Shown: positions 47,531 to 59,690 of the stretch, piece after piece
Numbering within the stretch: position 1 is the first letter of the stretch
Layout: each line of letters begins with the position of its first letter
Origin: Flaveria trinervia
Taxonomy: Eukaryota; Streptophyta; Magnoliopsida; Asterales; Asteraceae
Length of the DNA stretch: 64,000 bases
Direction: 5' to 3'
NCBI GenBank assembly: GCA_025506515.1
Contig: CM046443.1
Span: 87,503,485 to 87,567,484, forward strand
Translations under genes and position numbers: made by a program
Notes under the pieces: model-generated
The model's input: only the letters and a program-made list of their open reading frames with translations
What the model was told of the DNA's origin: nothing
Databases searched by the model: none

Positions 47531-49038
47531 CGCGTGAAACCACTACGTGCTCGAGCTTTGGGATTGACCATTCAAACAAATTTGAGAGCTCAGATCCAAA
47601 TTGCACAAAGTGAGGCGTTGAAAGAAGAAAACCTTGTGGGAGAAGAATTCCGAGGGTTGGATAAACAACTGAGCTGCAAGGACGATGGTGTACAGTACTT
47701 CGTGGACCGTATATGGGTACCCAAGTGGGGAGGTGTACATACCTTGGTCATGGATGAAGCTCACAAAACGCGATATTCTATTCATCCTAGCGCAGACAAG
47801 ATGTACCACGATCTCAAAGATCTGTACCGGTGGTCAGGCATGAAGAAAGACATTGCCATGTACGTCAGCAGATGCTTGACATGCTCGAAAGTTAAAGCTG
47901 AACATCAGAAACCATCGGGACTGTTACAGCAACCTAAGACTCCCGAATGGAAATGGGAGAACATAGCCATGGACTTCATCACCAAACTCCCTCGAGCGAG
48001 CAACGGGCATGACTCGATATGGGTCGTAGTGGATCGAATGACGAAATCAGCATATTTCTTGCCAATCCGAGAAGACTACAAAATGGATAAGTTGGCAAGA
48101 TTGTACATAAAAGAGGTCGTGACAAGACACAGAGTGTCGGTGTCAATCATATCTGACCGTGACGGCCGATTCACTTCACGATTTTGGCAAACACTACAGA
48201 AAGCGATGGGCACTCGATTAGACATGAGTACCGCCTATCACCCTCAAACAGATGGCCAAAGTGAACGAACCATACAAACACTGGAAGACATGCTGAGAGT
48301 GTGTGTAATCGACTTTGGTGGTAGTTGGGATACTCATTTGCCATTGATTGAGTTCTCTTACAATAACAGCTACCACACCAGCATTGGGTGTGCTCCGTTC
48401 GAAGCGTTGTACGGAAGGAAGTGTAGATCACCCGTTTGTTGGGCCGAGATTGGTGAAAGTCATTTAACAGGCCCAGAGATCATTTAGGAAACAACCCCGA
48501 CAAGATCTTCCAAATCAAAGATAGACTGAAAGCTGCTAGAGATCGCCAAAAGAGCTATGCCAACAATCGTCGGAAGCCTTTAGAATTCAACGTTGGGGAC
48601 CAAGTGTTACTCAAAGTCTCTCCCTGGAAAGGAGTTGTTCGGTTTGGAAAGAAAGGGAAGTTAGCCCCAAGATACGTTGGACCATTCGAGATTACAGAAA
48701 GAATTGGTCCTGTGGCTTACCGATTAAGGTTACCACAAGAACTCAACGGTGTGCATGATACTTTCCATGTGTCAAACCTCAAGAAGTGTTTGGCCGACGA
48801 ATCACTTCACATACCCATTGAGGATATCAAAATCGACGAAAAGCTTCATTTTATTGAGGAACCCATTGAGGTCATGGATTGTAAGGTCAAACAGTTGAAG
48901 CGCAGTAGAATACCAATTGTTCGCGTAAGGTGGAATTCAAAGCGAGGGCCAGAGTTTACATGGGAATGGGAAGATCAAATGAAACTCAAATACCCACACC
49001 TATTCGTGGATGACACTCTTGGACCTAACTCCAGCTGA
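47531..49038 (+). pseudogene. B integrase and chromodomain-like tail
   Basis: Zinc region HKTRYSIHPSADKMY then RCLTCSKVKAEHQ (about 47762-47905). The DDE core has MDFITKLPRA, IISDRDGRFTS and QTDGQSERTIQTLE. A TAG at 48485-48487 and a frameshift before 48604 follow. The tail then reads VSPWKGVVRFGKKGKLAPRY, FHVSNLKKCLAD and IVRVRWNSKRGPEFTWEWED, a chromodomain-like module. Ends at 49038 just before the polypurine tract. Confidence 0.88.
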
Positions 49039-49060
49039 ATTTCGGGATGAAATTCTCTCA

Positions 49061-49072
49061 ACTGGGGGATAC
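49061..49072 (+). other. B polypurine tract
   Basis: ACTGGGGGATAC immediately before the 3' LTR. Confidence 0.85.
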
Positions 49073-51644
49073 TGTGACATCCGTCACCTTAAGGTCCGTC
49101 GAACGACATAATTAAGCATAGAATTATTTTAATTATTCTTCCTCTTCTTCATGAACTCCTGCTTTAAGGAATCATGTCTGCTTTATTACCCTTGTGCCTG
49201 TACTTCCTCCGTGGACTTGTGCTAAGCATAAACCCTTTTTATAAATTTCATCACCATTATCACCAAATGTATCATTTTAATTATAACCATTGTCATTAAT
49301 AAAACCATTTTAAGCTATCAATTACCATTAAACACGCTTTTAACCTTAATACAACAAACATTTTAAAGTCGTTTTCAACTGAAGCAAATTTTGGGGAACT
49401 CGGGGGTTAAGTGCAGGGACTAAACTTGCCATTTTGCAAACTTGGGCTGGGTATATAAACCCATATTCCAGCCCTTAATCTTATTTCATCTTCATCTTCT
49501 CCATCCTCTTCACCTTCTTCTTCACATCTTCTTCATTCTAGCACCAAATCCAACCCGCTTGGTCTTGTTCTCGTCGTCTAGACTCCATCTACAGCCTAGT
49601 CTACTCTACTCTAGCAGGTAGACGACCTTGGTTGTCCCTTTTCTTGCTTATTCACGGCTGTCCAAACTAGGGTTTCGGGTGTTCGGTTTAACCCGAACAC
49701 ATGGGGTCGTATGGGTGCGTGTGAGGTCTTTCTGCTTGTGTTTCATGTTTGTGTATGTTTGTAGAATGTTTCTGGAAGTCCTTGTTATGTAAAACCCGTG
49801 CTCGGAGCAGCCAAAGGCTGCTCTGCACTTCTGCAGTCGCGAACCTGCAGTTCAGGCGACTGGGTCTGTCATGCGACTGAGCCGTGCGACTGGGTGAGTC
49901 GTGCGACTGAGTCATACGACTGTGTCATTCGGGCAACTGAGTTGTGCGACTGGGGACGTCATGCGACTGAGTCGTGCGATCGTATGTATGTGTGTGAATG
50001 AGTCATGCGAACGAATGAATGCGTGCGATTGAGTCAGGTGACCGACTGAATGTATGCGATTGTGCGTGTTTCGCACGACTGGAGTCCAATCGCACGAATG
50101 AAGGTTCAATCGTACTAAAGTAGCTAATTCGCACGATTGAAGGTTGATTCGTGCGCATGGAGGTTGGGTTGTACGAATGTGTGTTGTGTGGTACGACTGA
50201 ATGCCAGTCATGCGAATGAAGACTCAATCGTACGAATGAAGCTGATCCGTACGATTGAAGGTTGATTCGTACGAATGGAGCGTTGAGACGAGCGTCTGGT
50301 CCTGTTGTGTGACTGATGATGTTGAGTGTGAATTTCCTCTTGAACGTCTGATGATGATAAGGTAACATCAGTAAAAGTGTCATTGCTTGACCACAAAGAT
50401 TAAAGTCAACGCTATCAACATGCACATACTATTTCAATTGAAATCAACCTAACATTTTACAATTATCGACGACCCATTTGGAACTACAAATACTTAACAA
50501 GTGCTATCTTTCATAACAATGAGATCATTACACGGATGTCATAAGCAATGACGACTACTCTTAGTACTTGGATCTACGTAAGATCTAATGCGTGTGTCCG
50601 CTTGTGTGTGTGCTACCAACGACTGAACCGATACAACCTGAACCGACCAAACATTACTATACGCTTTATAGACGTCATTAATGCTTAACAAAAACTGTCA
50701 ATAGGTGTTTGACTGTTCATTGCATTCAACTGTTGGGAATCTTGATCATTCATACTTACCACTAAACATGTGAGTCTCGTGGCCCCTTTTTATGCTTATA
50801 CTACTTTACAAACATTTACAAACATGGGGGAAAAGTATGTTCGCCCGTTTTCTATGTTGTACAACATACATACAATTTACATACTTAGAATCAACATGCT
50901 ACTGTTTTGTGGGTACTTATCTGATACATGCTTGAGTCTGCTTTGTGGTTCTTTCTTACAACCATTTAATTCCAGTGTGGGAACCGACGGATAGGTATTG
51001 GTAGTGCTACTGGGTTGACACCCCCACCCTCGTGTTGGTATACTAGTTAGTACCAACAAAAGCCAGGAATGGGCCTTGGGTGAATATATTTCGACAAGAT
51101 TCTTTGTGTACGTCGTTAGGTTTGGTTGTAAAGCTCTTGTCATGTGATTTTGCTTGCTTATAACTGTATGCACGGTATTCTGCAACAACTTTATACAACA
51201 TCATTACTTATTTACTTTTAAACCTGCAAGCTCACCAACAATTTTGTTGATCATTTTGAGCATATCTTTTCAGGTGATCATGCTAGCTGAGTTTCTAGGT
51301 GTGCTGCCTTAGTGGAGACCCTAGGATGCATTTCCGGGCTAAACTTGTCATTTTGAAAACAATTGTTGTATCTGTTTCAAACAACATTACACTTTGTAAC
51401 TTGTTCCCGGGTTGTGGGAATTGCATACAATGTTATTATCTATGTTTATCTTATATCATGTTTATGCTTATGGCTATGTTGTCGTGTATACTGACTAAAC
51501 ACGACACAAGTCCCCTTGTCGTCGGGTGTTGTCATGACACGCTTGTCATCATTACTATTATTGCATCTCTATCGCTTACCATGTGTCATGACGATTCCCG
51601 TCTAGTTGCATCCCCGTGTTTCCGCTCTTAGTGGGGGTGTGACA
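49073..51644 (+). repeat. B 3' LTR, complete
   Basis: 2572 bp, TGTGACATCC to GGTGTGACA. It holds the GCGACTG word array (49850-50290) and no gene. Small open frames in it translate the repeats. Confidence 0.92.
49850..50290. repeat. GCGACTG word array in B 3' LTR
   Basis: At least five exact TGCGACTG words and many variants (TACGACTG, TGCGATTG, GTACGAATG, CGCACGAATG) at 12-30 bp spacing. Absent from B's 5' LTR because of the deletion there. Confidence 0.7.
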
Positions 51645-51762
51645 GATGATTCTTAGATGCTTATAGGTTGTTCATGCTTAGAATAGCCATGGTAAGCTTA
51701 GAATAGATGGGTTTGATGATTGGGTTCGAAGCCATCCTAGAAACATGTAGTACAGAGAGTTC

Positions 51763-52045
51763 ATGCGCCTGAACAGTGGTCCATGCGCCTAGAAATATTA
51801 GTCGGACAACCAAGTGTAGGGCCATGCGCCCCAATAGTGCCCATGCGCCCAAGTGGCCCATGCGCCTAAGTGTCCATGCGACCGAATGATCCATACGCCT
51901 ACATAGTACCCATGCGCCTAGAATTAGGTTGGAATTGACTAAGTGTCTAGGCGTCCAGGGTTCCCATACGCCTAGGCACTCATGCGTCTGCATAGTGTCC
52001 ATGCGCCTGAAAGTTGCCCATGCACCTGTGTTCCCCATGCGCCTC
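51763..52045. repeat. ATGCGCC word array in A 3' LTR
   Basis: Second copy of the array at 37227-37530, with some words changed or lost (for example TAGGCGTCC for CATGCACCC). Confidence 0.72.
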
Positions 52046-52381
52046 CTAAGTCTTAGAATATTTTTCTGATTTTAGGAAAAAGTGTCATGTAGGCTTTGAC
52101 TTGGGAGGATCCCGAGGGCTATGTAAGTTGACTTTTGAAGTCATAAAAGTGGGGATGGGTGATGTATGATGTGATGTAAGATCGATGATTATGTATGATT
52201 GTATGATATGTTCCTTATTATGATATATACTGTCTTTCTTATGGCTTTACGTGTCATGTTAATAATGAATAAAGTATTACGTAACGTAAAGTAAAAGATA
52301 TTGAAAAAGGAACATGAAGTAAGAATGCATGCATTATTGAATGATAAATGAACGAAGGGAGAGGCTTGCAAGCATATATAT

Positions 52382-52790
52382 GAGGTGAGCAACCCTGTTG
52401 TTGCAACAGACTCGAACAACGTGCAATCATTGAGATTGCCTATGAGGTGAGCAACCTTGTTGTTGCAACAGACTTGAACAGCGTGCAATCGTTGAGATTG
52501 CCTATGAGGTGAGCAACCCTATTGTTGCAATAGACTCGAACAGCATGCAATCGTTGAGATTGCCTATGAGGTGAGCAACCCCGTGGTTGCAACAAACTCG
52601 GATCGCGTGCTATCGTGAAGTTTCCATGAGGTGAGCGACCCTGTCGTTGCAACAGACTCGGATAGCATGCTGTCGTTGAAATTGGTAACTGGGGTGAGCA
52701 ACCCTATAGTTGCAACAAACTCGGATAACGTGCAATCGTTGGGATTGTTAATGAGGTGAAAGACCCTGTTGTCGCAACAGACTCGGAAGG
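52382..52790. repeat. 62-bp tandem repeat, seven units, in A 3' LTR
   Basis: Units begin GAGGTGAGCAACCC and contain TGTTGTTGCAACAGACTCG, which includes the palindrome TGTTGCAACA. The first three units are nearly identical; the last four are more diverged and slightly shorter or longer. The 5' LTR keeps three units (37871-38056). Confidence 0.88.
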
Positions 52791-53283
52791 ACGAATGTAT
52801 AAAATGGACGAAGTTAATGAATGTAATGAAAGATAATAATGATACTATCTGTATGTACGTATGATGTATGATCACGAACGAATGAAAAGTATAGTATGAT
52901 TTTGAAAGAATGTAAAGAACGGTTTTAACGATTGAAATGTATGTTTTATTATAAAACTAGAACCCACTTAGCAACGCTGACTTTTATACATTTTCAGTTG
53001 GCAGGTAAACATTGCTGAGGATGGCATGAGGGTGAAGCTACTCAGTAAGGGAAAGACTGGCATCCATTCATACTTGTTATCGCTTTGTTTTGTAATGCAA
53101 TTAAATAATTCTTTTGTATTCGGTTAAACTATAGTGTATTGCTCAGCAATAGTGTTTTTAATGAAATGAATGGTTTTTGTTAAAATAATTCCGCTGCTTA
53201 AACTCGTTATTTATAATGTCTAAGGTATTTCATGCTGTGAATAACCAACTATGAGGTCTCCGGGAACCGGTCCTTACACAACT

Positions 53284-55414
53284 TGTCAGCTTGTCTTGAT
53301 TTGCTTGGATTGATAAGTGGCATGCTGACTAGATCCAGACTGTCATAATAGTTCAAGGTCTGAAAGTTGAAGATCTCTTGCTGCCCTTGAACTTTCATGA
53401 TGATTAGGGCTCTCCTGTTACTGTCATACCTCCATCCAATGATATGATTGGAAGTTGATGGAGATGACATTGCCCTTGGTATTCCTTCCTCAAACAGACT
53501 CTGTAACAAGGAGTCTATAGAGTTCATATTAATGTGAACTTGAGGAAGTTGTTGAGCAGGCACAATTGCAAGTAAGGATGGTGAGTCCTCGGTGTCCATA
53601 CTCCCTAAAAAACTCCCAGGTTCTATGATAGTAATGACTTTCTCCCCCTTTTTGGTAGCATCACCCACTTGCATAGATGAGCTAGGAGTTAAGTCCATTA
53701 CCTCCACAGGTTATGGTGTTCCTGGTTGAGGTCCTCTTAAAGGTCTCCCATCTATTTTTCCTTAAGATATGAAACTCAAGTTGCTGATCATTGACCATGT
53801 TCGGCAAGGTAGTCACTTGAGATTCAAGATGACTAACCTTGGAGACTAAATAGGTGCATGTTGAAGACAGTTGTAGCACCTTTAATCTTAAATTCCCCTC
53901 ATCTTCATCAGAAGACTCATTGGGGGATGAGATGATTAGACCAAGGTCCTCACTCTTACCACCAGCTTCAGGTTCTTGGCTGTTGGATTTCCTCTGCTCA
54001 CTAGCAATCTCAGTTGAGATATCAGTGGGCTGAGTTGCCACGGTTGAGGTCTTAATTATGTAATCACTTTCTAAAGTGAGAGACTCTTCCATATGGACAT
54101 CCTGAACAAGTTCAGAAGTGTCCACCTCAGTAGTAGGTGACTGATGGGGGATAGTAATAGGAGCCTCAGAAGCACTCATCTCTCTTTGAGTAGGGGAAAA
54201 GAAGAGAGAATCATGGTACTCATTGAAACCTAGATCTTTATCAGTATAGGAATCAAGGTTGGGGATTGGTTGGTTGAGATCTATAGGCTGGGGATGGTAA
54301 CTATCCCCTGAAGGTTGATCACTTGAGTGTTAAGACTCAGAGTGATGGCTTAAGGCAGTTTGGCTAATGAGCTCATCAGGATGAGCATGCGAAGCCTTAA
54401 CACTGATCCTTAAAGAGATGGGGGCGGTCTGCTCCTCAGGAGAAGTGGGAGCTCCAGTGTCCACTTCCTCCTGTGTAGGTGAGTATATAGGGGCCTCTAC
54501 AGACTGAATAGTCTGAGCAGAGGTTCGTTTGGATTTTCTTTGGTAAGTGAGGTGATTTGAGGCTATGTGGGTGATAGGGATGTAGCAGGTGTGGGTTCAA
54601 CACTAGCTTGTGCTGCTAGGTTGTCACCTTGAGCAATGAGCTCTAACATTTTTGGGACTAGGGCTGTTTCTACCCCAGAGAAGCCAACAGTGGGCTTTCT
54701 TAGTATTTTAAAGATGTCAAGCTTTATCTGTCCCAGTTAAAGAATGTTACCTGATTCCTTTAACTGTGAGCCCAGTTCATAGTTAAGAATGTACTGGACA
54801 TATCTAGGAAACATGTAATATTCTAAGGAATCTAAGTTAACAAGCAAGTTGGTATAAACAAACTGAGAGTACCTGAACTTGACCCCCTGAATCATTCCAT
54901 GGATGATGAAGGAGAGATCCTCAAGAATCTGGTCCCATCCACCATGCTTTTTTGATAAGCTGTGGATGACCACATGGAGCAGGAATCTCTATTGGAATGA
55001 GACCTTCCCTTTCCTAAAGGTCTTTACAGAGAAATCTCCCTCATATCCCATCTGCTCAAAGGAATGATTAACAGCTTCCTTTGGAAAGAACACCTCACCT
55101 TCTTCATCATCCAGCTGAAGATGCATGTTGATAATGGCCGGAGTGATGAAGACTGTTCTCCCCTGCACTGTGGAAGATAGTGCCTTCTCCCCATCCATAA
55201 CGACCTCTTGGCAGGTCTTCCAAAATTCAAGCAGATGATCCTCATAGAGTGGAGGATCAATGGTTAGGGAGATAAAGTAATTTGACAAAGCTAAGAATCG
55301 ACAAATCTCTGAGAAATAAGGATCTTTCTCAGAGCTTAACAGAGCAACTTGGTTATGTTGCTTGTGTAGCTGCATGGTAAAGTTTGGGTCATTTCTGTGA
55401 GCAAGTTTGGCCAT
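53284..55414 (-). pseudogene. S2 post-pol (env-position) region, proximal part
   Basis: Begins MAKLAHRNDPNFTMQLHKQH (55414) and runs to 54989 with FLALSNYFISLTIDP and FEQMGYEGDFSVKTF. The next frame, 54973-54737, has HSLSKKHGGWDQIL and YMFPRYVQYILNYELG. Further segments 54179-53682 and 53707-53249 are Ser/Thr/Glu-rich with a possible coiled coil (about 53880-53760). It matches S1 4850-5083/4204-4761 in position and motifs, so the block is a conserved part of this family. It is cut by the insertion of element A at 53283. Function is unknown; no transmembrane segment is evident. Confidence 0.6.
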
Positions 55415-55639
55415 TGTGAGTTATCTTAAAGATGAAGAAAGAAGGAAGAAAGAAAATTCAGAGAGAAAATTGGGGTTTTAGGTTTGGAGGAAGAATAGAT
55501 GATAGAAAGAGGGGAAAACCGTTAGGTTGATATGTGAAAAGAATTTCAGATAAAGTTTAATGAAAGAGGATAAACTTTGATCTGGATGTCGGTCCCACCT
55601 CTGAAAAAGTAGTTTACTTTTGCTCAAAAAGTAGTTTTC

Positions 55640-55985
55640 TTGGAAGTCAAAAAGCTTCCGAAGGTAAGTTCTTCGGAAGTTTTAATTAAAAAGCTTCCGA
55701 AGCTAAAATGACTTCAGAAGAATTTCCTGAAAGATTTGAAAATTTTGCTTCGGAAGAGAAATTGAAGCTTGATTGCTTTGTATATAAAACAACAAGGCTT
55801 CCGAGAGTTAATTTTGCTTTAGAAGAAAATAGTCCTTGAAAATGAATAAATGTCTAAGACAAGTATTTAAGCTTCGGAAGATAGATTGGAAACCTCTTCC
55901 GAAGGTAAATTTATTAGTCAGTTATTTATTTTGAAAGCATGATTTGCTTCCGAAGTTAAAAGCATAACTTTCGAAGGATCAAAAA
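55640..55985. repeat. S2 post-pol spacer with CTTCCGAAG-type motif array
   Basis: Eight or more TTC[C/G]GAAG words (for example near 55655, 55671, 55695, 55750, 55873, 55897 and 55950), in the same place as in S1 (5360-5645). Confidence 0.75.
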
Positions 55986-56118
55986 TTGTCAAAAATCTAA
56001 GGAAAGTCTTCAAAAAGATATTTTTATCCAAGAAAACAAGAGCTTATGAAAGTGATGAACTAGACAACTTAGGACACACATATTTTAAGAAATAATAAGA
56101 ATTAGTTTTAAGAAAAAC

Positions 56119-57873
56119 CTACTCGAAGTTTATCATCCCAATAGCTGATATTAGATATTTAAATATCTGTTCATCAAAAGCCTTTGTAAACAGATCAGCA
56201 TATTGTTCATCTGTGTGAACTTTGACCAGTTTAATTAATCTATTTTCATAGTTATCTCTTAAATGATACATGATATTGATGTGTTTGGTCCTTGAGTGCT
56301 GCATAGGATTCGCTGTGATTGAGATAGTATTGTTGTTGTCTATGTGAATGGGAGTCTCCTTGAAGTTTAACCCATAGTCCAGCATCTGATTCTGAATCCA
56401 AAGCACTTGAGTACAGCAACTTGCAGCATCAATGTATTCAGCTTCAGCAGTTGATGCAGAGACACATGATTGTTTTTTGCATTGCCATGAGACAACCCTT
56501 CCACCAAGGAACTAACATCCCCCAGATGTAGACTTTGCAGTCATGTTTCAACCACCATAATCACTATCTGTATAAGCATATAGATTGAAGTCAGGATTCT
56601 TTGGGTACTATAAACCAAGTGTGGAAGCACCTTTGCGATATATTAGAATCCTCTTGACAATGATGAGGTGAGACATCTTAGGTTTGGCTTGATATCTTTC
56701 ATAGATGCATGTAGCAGACATAATATTTGGCCTGCTAGCAGTAAGATACATAAGAGACCTAATCATAGCCTTGTATAAGTGTTCATCTATACACTCCCCT
56801 CAAGATCAGGTCCAAGGGAGTGATTTCTAGCTATGGGTGTCTTAGCAATCTTACAATCAGTCATGTTGAACCTCTTGAGTATGTCCTGAACATTATTTGA
56901 CTGACTTATAAAGATGCCATCTTCAACTTGCTTCACTTGAATTCCCAGAAAGAATTGAGTTCCCCCATGGCACTCATTTCAAATCTGTCTTTCATCAGCT
57001 TCTCAAAGTCTTTGCAGAGCTTTGGATTAGTTGAACCAAAAATGATGTCATCCACATACACTTGAACTAGCAATATGTCATTTCTCTTTCCTTTGATGAA
57101 GAGAGTTCTATCTATAGTACCTCTCCTGTATCCATGTTTGCAAAGATACTCAGACAGTGTCTCATACCACTTCCTGGGTGCCTGGTGCAGCCCATAAAGA
57201 GCTTTGTCAAGCTTGCAGACATAATCAGGATGATCAGTATCTACAAAACCAAGTGGCTATTTGACATGTACCTCTTCATCAATCACTCCATATAGAAAAG
57301 CACACTTCACATCAAGCTAAAAGACCTTGAAGTTCTTGGATGCAGCAAATGTCAAGAATATCCTAACAGCTTCCAGTCTTGCTACTAGAGCAAAGACATC
57401 AGTGTAGTCGATCCTTTCTTCTTGTGTGTATCCTTGAACAACTAGTATGGCTTTGTTCTTGATGATGATGCCTCTATCATCCTTCTTGTTCCTAAACACC
57501 TATTTGGTTCCAATGGTAGTCTTCCCATAAGGAAGAGGACAAAGGTTCCAAACTTTCTGCCTTTTGAATTGAAGTAGCTCTTATTGCATAGCTTCAACCC
57601 AACTTTCATCCTTAGAGCCTCATCAACTTTCTTTGGCTTTATCTGGGATAAGAAACAAGAGTGAAGACAAACATTTGCTTCATGGGTTTGTCCTCTTGTT
57701 CTTACCCCTGTGACAACATCTCCAATGATGTTTGTGGTGGGGTGAGACTTGTGGATCCTAAGTTGAGGGATCACAGCAAGTTGCTGAGAAAGATCTAAAT
57801 TAGAGAAATTTAGATCTGGCATAGATGTTTCTCCCACTACATCAACACACTTATCAAGAGAAACTTGATCCAA
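56119..57873 (-). pseudogene. S2 reverse transcriptase and RNase H
   Basis: Linker 57873-57442, RT start 57499-57317 (AILVVQGYTQEERIDYTDVF), catalytic YVDD at 57058-57047, and RNase H end 56406-56119 (HIDNNNTISITANPMQHSRT, YADLFTKAFDE). In between, stops and frame changes are frequent (56500-57300), so this part is more decayed than in S1. Active-site aspartates remain visible. Confidence 0.84.
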
Positions 57874-58189
57874 GCAGTGTGTGACATCATTGATGTTATC
57901 ATCTATGGTGTGGTTAGTAGCATCAAGAAATTTTGATCACTGTCACCACCACCATTGTTGTCTTCCACAATTGAGATATTCTTATATGTTGTGAAGCCTC
58001 TGAGCTGTAATTTGAAGGCACCCCAGATAGAAACCTCATTTGAGTTGGAACTACTTCTGTAAATGAGGTTTCTATCACCTCTGAGTTTGTCATTGTAGTG
58101 CTGATAGAAACCTCATTTGCAGAAGTAGTTCTAACTGGAGCTGAAGATGTATGACTTGAAGGTCTTCTTAGCTCAAATCTTGGATCAGG

Positions 58190-59430
58190 ATCACCTGTAT
58201 TTAGATTTTATGCAAACCCTGAAACATTCTCACAAGATTTGTTAAAACAATTGGTAACTAAATTAAGATCAAATGGCTAATCAGAACCAGAACCAACACA
58301 CACGGTGCGTGTTCATTGAAAGTCACATTGGCTGACTCCTCAACAATTCTAGTTCTAAGATTGTATACTTTATAAGCCTTAGCTTGATAAGAGTATCCAA
58401 TAAAGTGTCCATCATCTGATTTCTCAGCAAACTTGGCAATTTGATCTTTGGTATTCAAGATAGTGCAAGGACATCCAAATAACCTGAGAAAACCAATAAA
58501 AGGTTTCCTCTTGTTCCAAAGTTCATAAGGAGTCTTTCCATGAGTCTTAACTACTAAAACTCTATTCTGCATATAGTAGGCAGTGTTGACTGCCTCTGCC
58601 CAGAAGGTGATGGGCAGCTTAGAGTCAGACAACATGGTTCTTGCAGCTTCAATTAATGTCATGTTTCTCCTCTCAGCAACACCATTCTGTTAAGGAGTCC
58701 TGGGAGCACTATATTGTCTTGTAATACCCTTTTCATCACAAAATGTATCAAGGATTTGGTCCTTAAATTCAGTTCTTTGATCACATCTTATGATCTTGAC
58801 CTTGTGATTGGATTGATTCTCAATCTTTAAGATGAATTCTTCAGAATCTCAGGAGTCTCATCCTTAGTTCTAAGGAAGAAAACCCAAGTGAATCTTGTAA
58901 AGTCATCTGTAATCACTAAACAGTAAGAGGTCCTTCCTAGACTCATTACACTGGTGGGGCCAAAGAGATCCATATGTGACAAGTGTAGGGGTATAGTGAT
59001 GGAGTTCTTTTCCTTAGGCTTGTGAGACACCTTATGTTGCTTCCCTTTCAGGCATGCAACATAATGGTCATCACTTGTGAACTCTTTTTTTAGCATTCCA
59101 GTTACCAAATCATGCTTAATTAGTTTATTCATGTTCTTAAAGTTTACATAGCACATTCTTTTATGCCATAGGAAAGACTCATCACTATTGGCTTTAGATA
59201 GAAAGCATGAAACTTCTCCAGAGGGAGATGTTTCTTGCAAATCCAACTTGTACATGTTCCCTTTCTGGAGGCTCTAAGCAGGATATGCTCATGAGGAATG
59301 ACCACACCAGGCTTGAGAACAATGCACTCATGCTCAGTAAAGAGCATATGATGACTCTGATCACAAAATTGGGATACACTCAGAAGATTGTACCCAAGTT
59401 CCTTGACAAAGTTTACCTTTTCAAAGCTGA
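58190..59430 (-). pseudogene. S2 integrase
   Basis: GAG-pre-integrase LWHKRMCYVNF (about 59175) and CVACLKGKQH, then MDLFGPTSVM, VITDDFTRFTWVFFLRTKDE, and after a frame change TLIEAARTMLSDSKLPITFW. The copia C-terminal block FIGYSYQAKAYKVYN is near 58400-58360. Frame breaks lie near 58850 and 58690. Organisation mirrors S1. Confidence 0.86.
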
Positions 59431-59432
59431 GC

Positions 59433-59690
59433 TTACCATTTGTGACCTTGCCCCATTCCTGAAATATAACCACCTTCATCTCCTCCAAAAGCAACTGGTC
59501 CTCCATCAATCCTTTCAAAGTTCTGGAGTAGTGACCTATTGCCTGCCATGTGCCTGGAACAACCACTGTCTATGATCCAGACATTTTTGTTTTCTCCAGC
59601 TGTCCCTGCACAAAGAAAATGATTAGTTATATTTGGAGACCCAAGTCTTGCTTGTCTTGGGCTCATTAAGAGAAACAGAAGGTAATGCAA
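59433..59690 (-). pseudogene. S2 aspartic protease
   Basis: Contains WIIDSGCSRHMAGN with the DSG active site, then the FGGDEGGYI loop. Open through the domain, out of frame with integrase. Confidence 0.85.

Larger units (their letters stand above)
43250..51644 (+). mobile_element. Chromovirus-type Ty3/gypsy element B, nested in A's LTR
   Basis: LTRs start TGTGACATCCGTCACC and end GGTGTGACA. A perfect 5-bp duplication GATGA lies at 43245-43249 and 51645-51649. The target can be reconstructed from A's other LTR (ggatgatgattc near 37120). It has an iMet primer site, gag, protease, RT, RNase H, integrase and a chromodomain-like tail. Only four stops and two frameshifts are apparent, so it is better preserved than A. 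The 5' LTR is 459 bp against 2572 bp for the 3' LTR. Confidence 0.92.
36606..53278 (+). mobile_element. Chromovirus-type Ty3/gypsy element A, nested in S2
   Basis: LTRs begin TGTAACACCCGG and end CCTTACA. A perfect 5-bp duplication CAACT flanks it (36601-36605 and 53279-53283). Order is gag, protease, RT, RNase H, integrase and a C-terminal chromodomain-like block, which places it in the chromoviruses (Tekay/Del-like). The 3' LTR is split by element B. The 5' LTR lacks its last several hundred bases and no primer-binding site remains. At least seven in-frame stops and a changed RT active site make it inactive. Confidence 0.9.
42730..53278 (+). repeat. A 3' LTR, interrupted by element B
   Basis: Parts 42730-43249 and 51650-53278, about 2.15 kb once B and one copy of its duplication are removed. 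The left part starts TGTAACACCCGG like 36606. The right part contains the ATGCGCC array and seven 62-bp units and ends GGTCCTTACA. This is the complete copy; the 5' LTR is truncated. Confidence 0.88.

Noticed and set aside
49688..50425. Cys- or His-rich open frames on both strands
   Set aside because: Product of the GCGACTG word array in B's 3' LTR.
52382..52790. Regular repeats that look like a CRISPR array
   Set aside because: 62-bp head-to-tail units with no unique spacers, inside an LTR of a plant retrotransposon.
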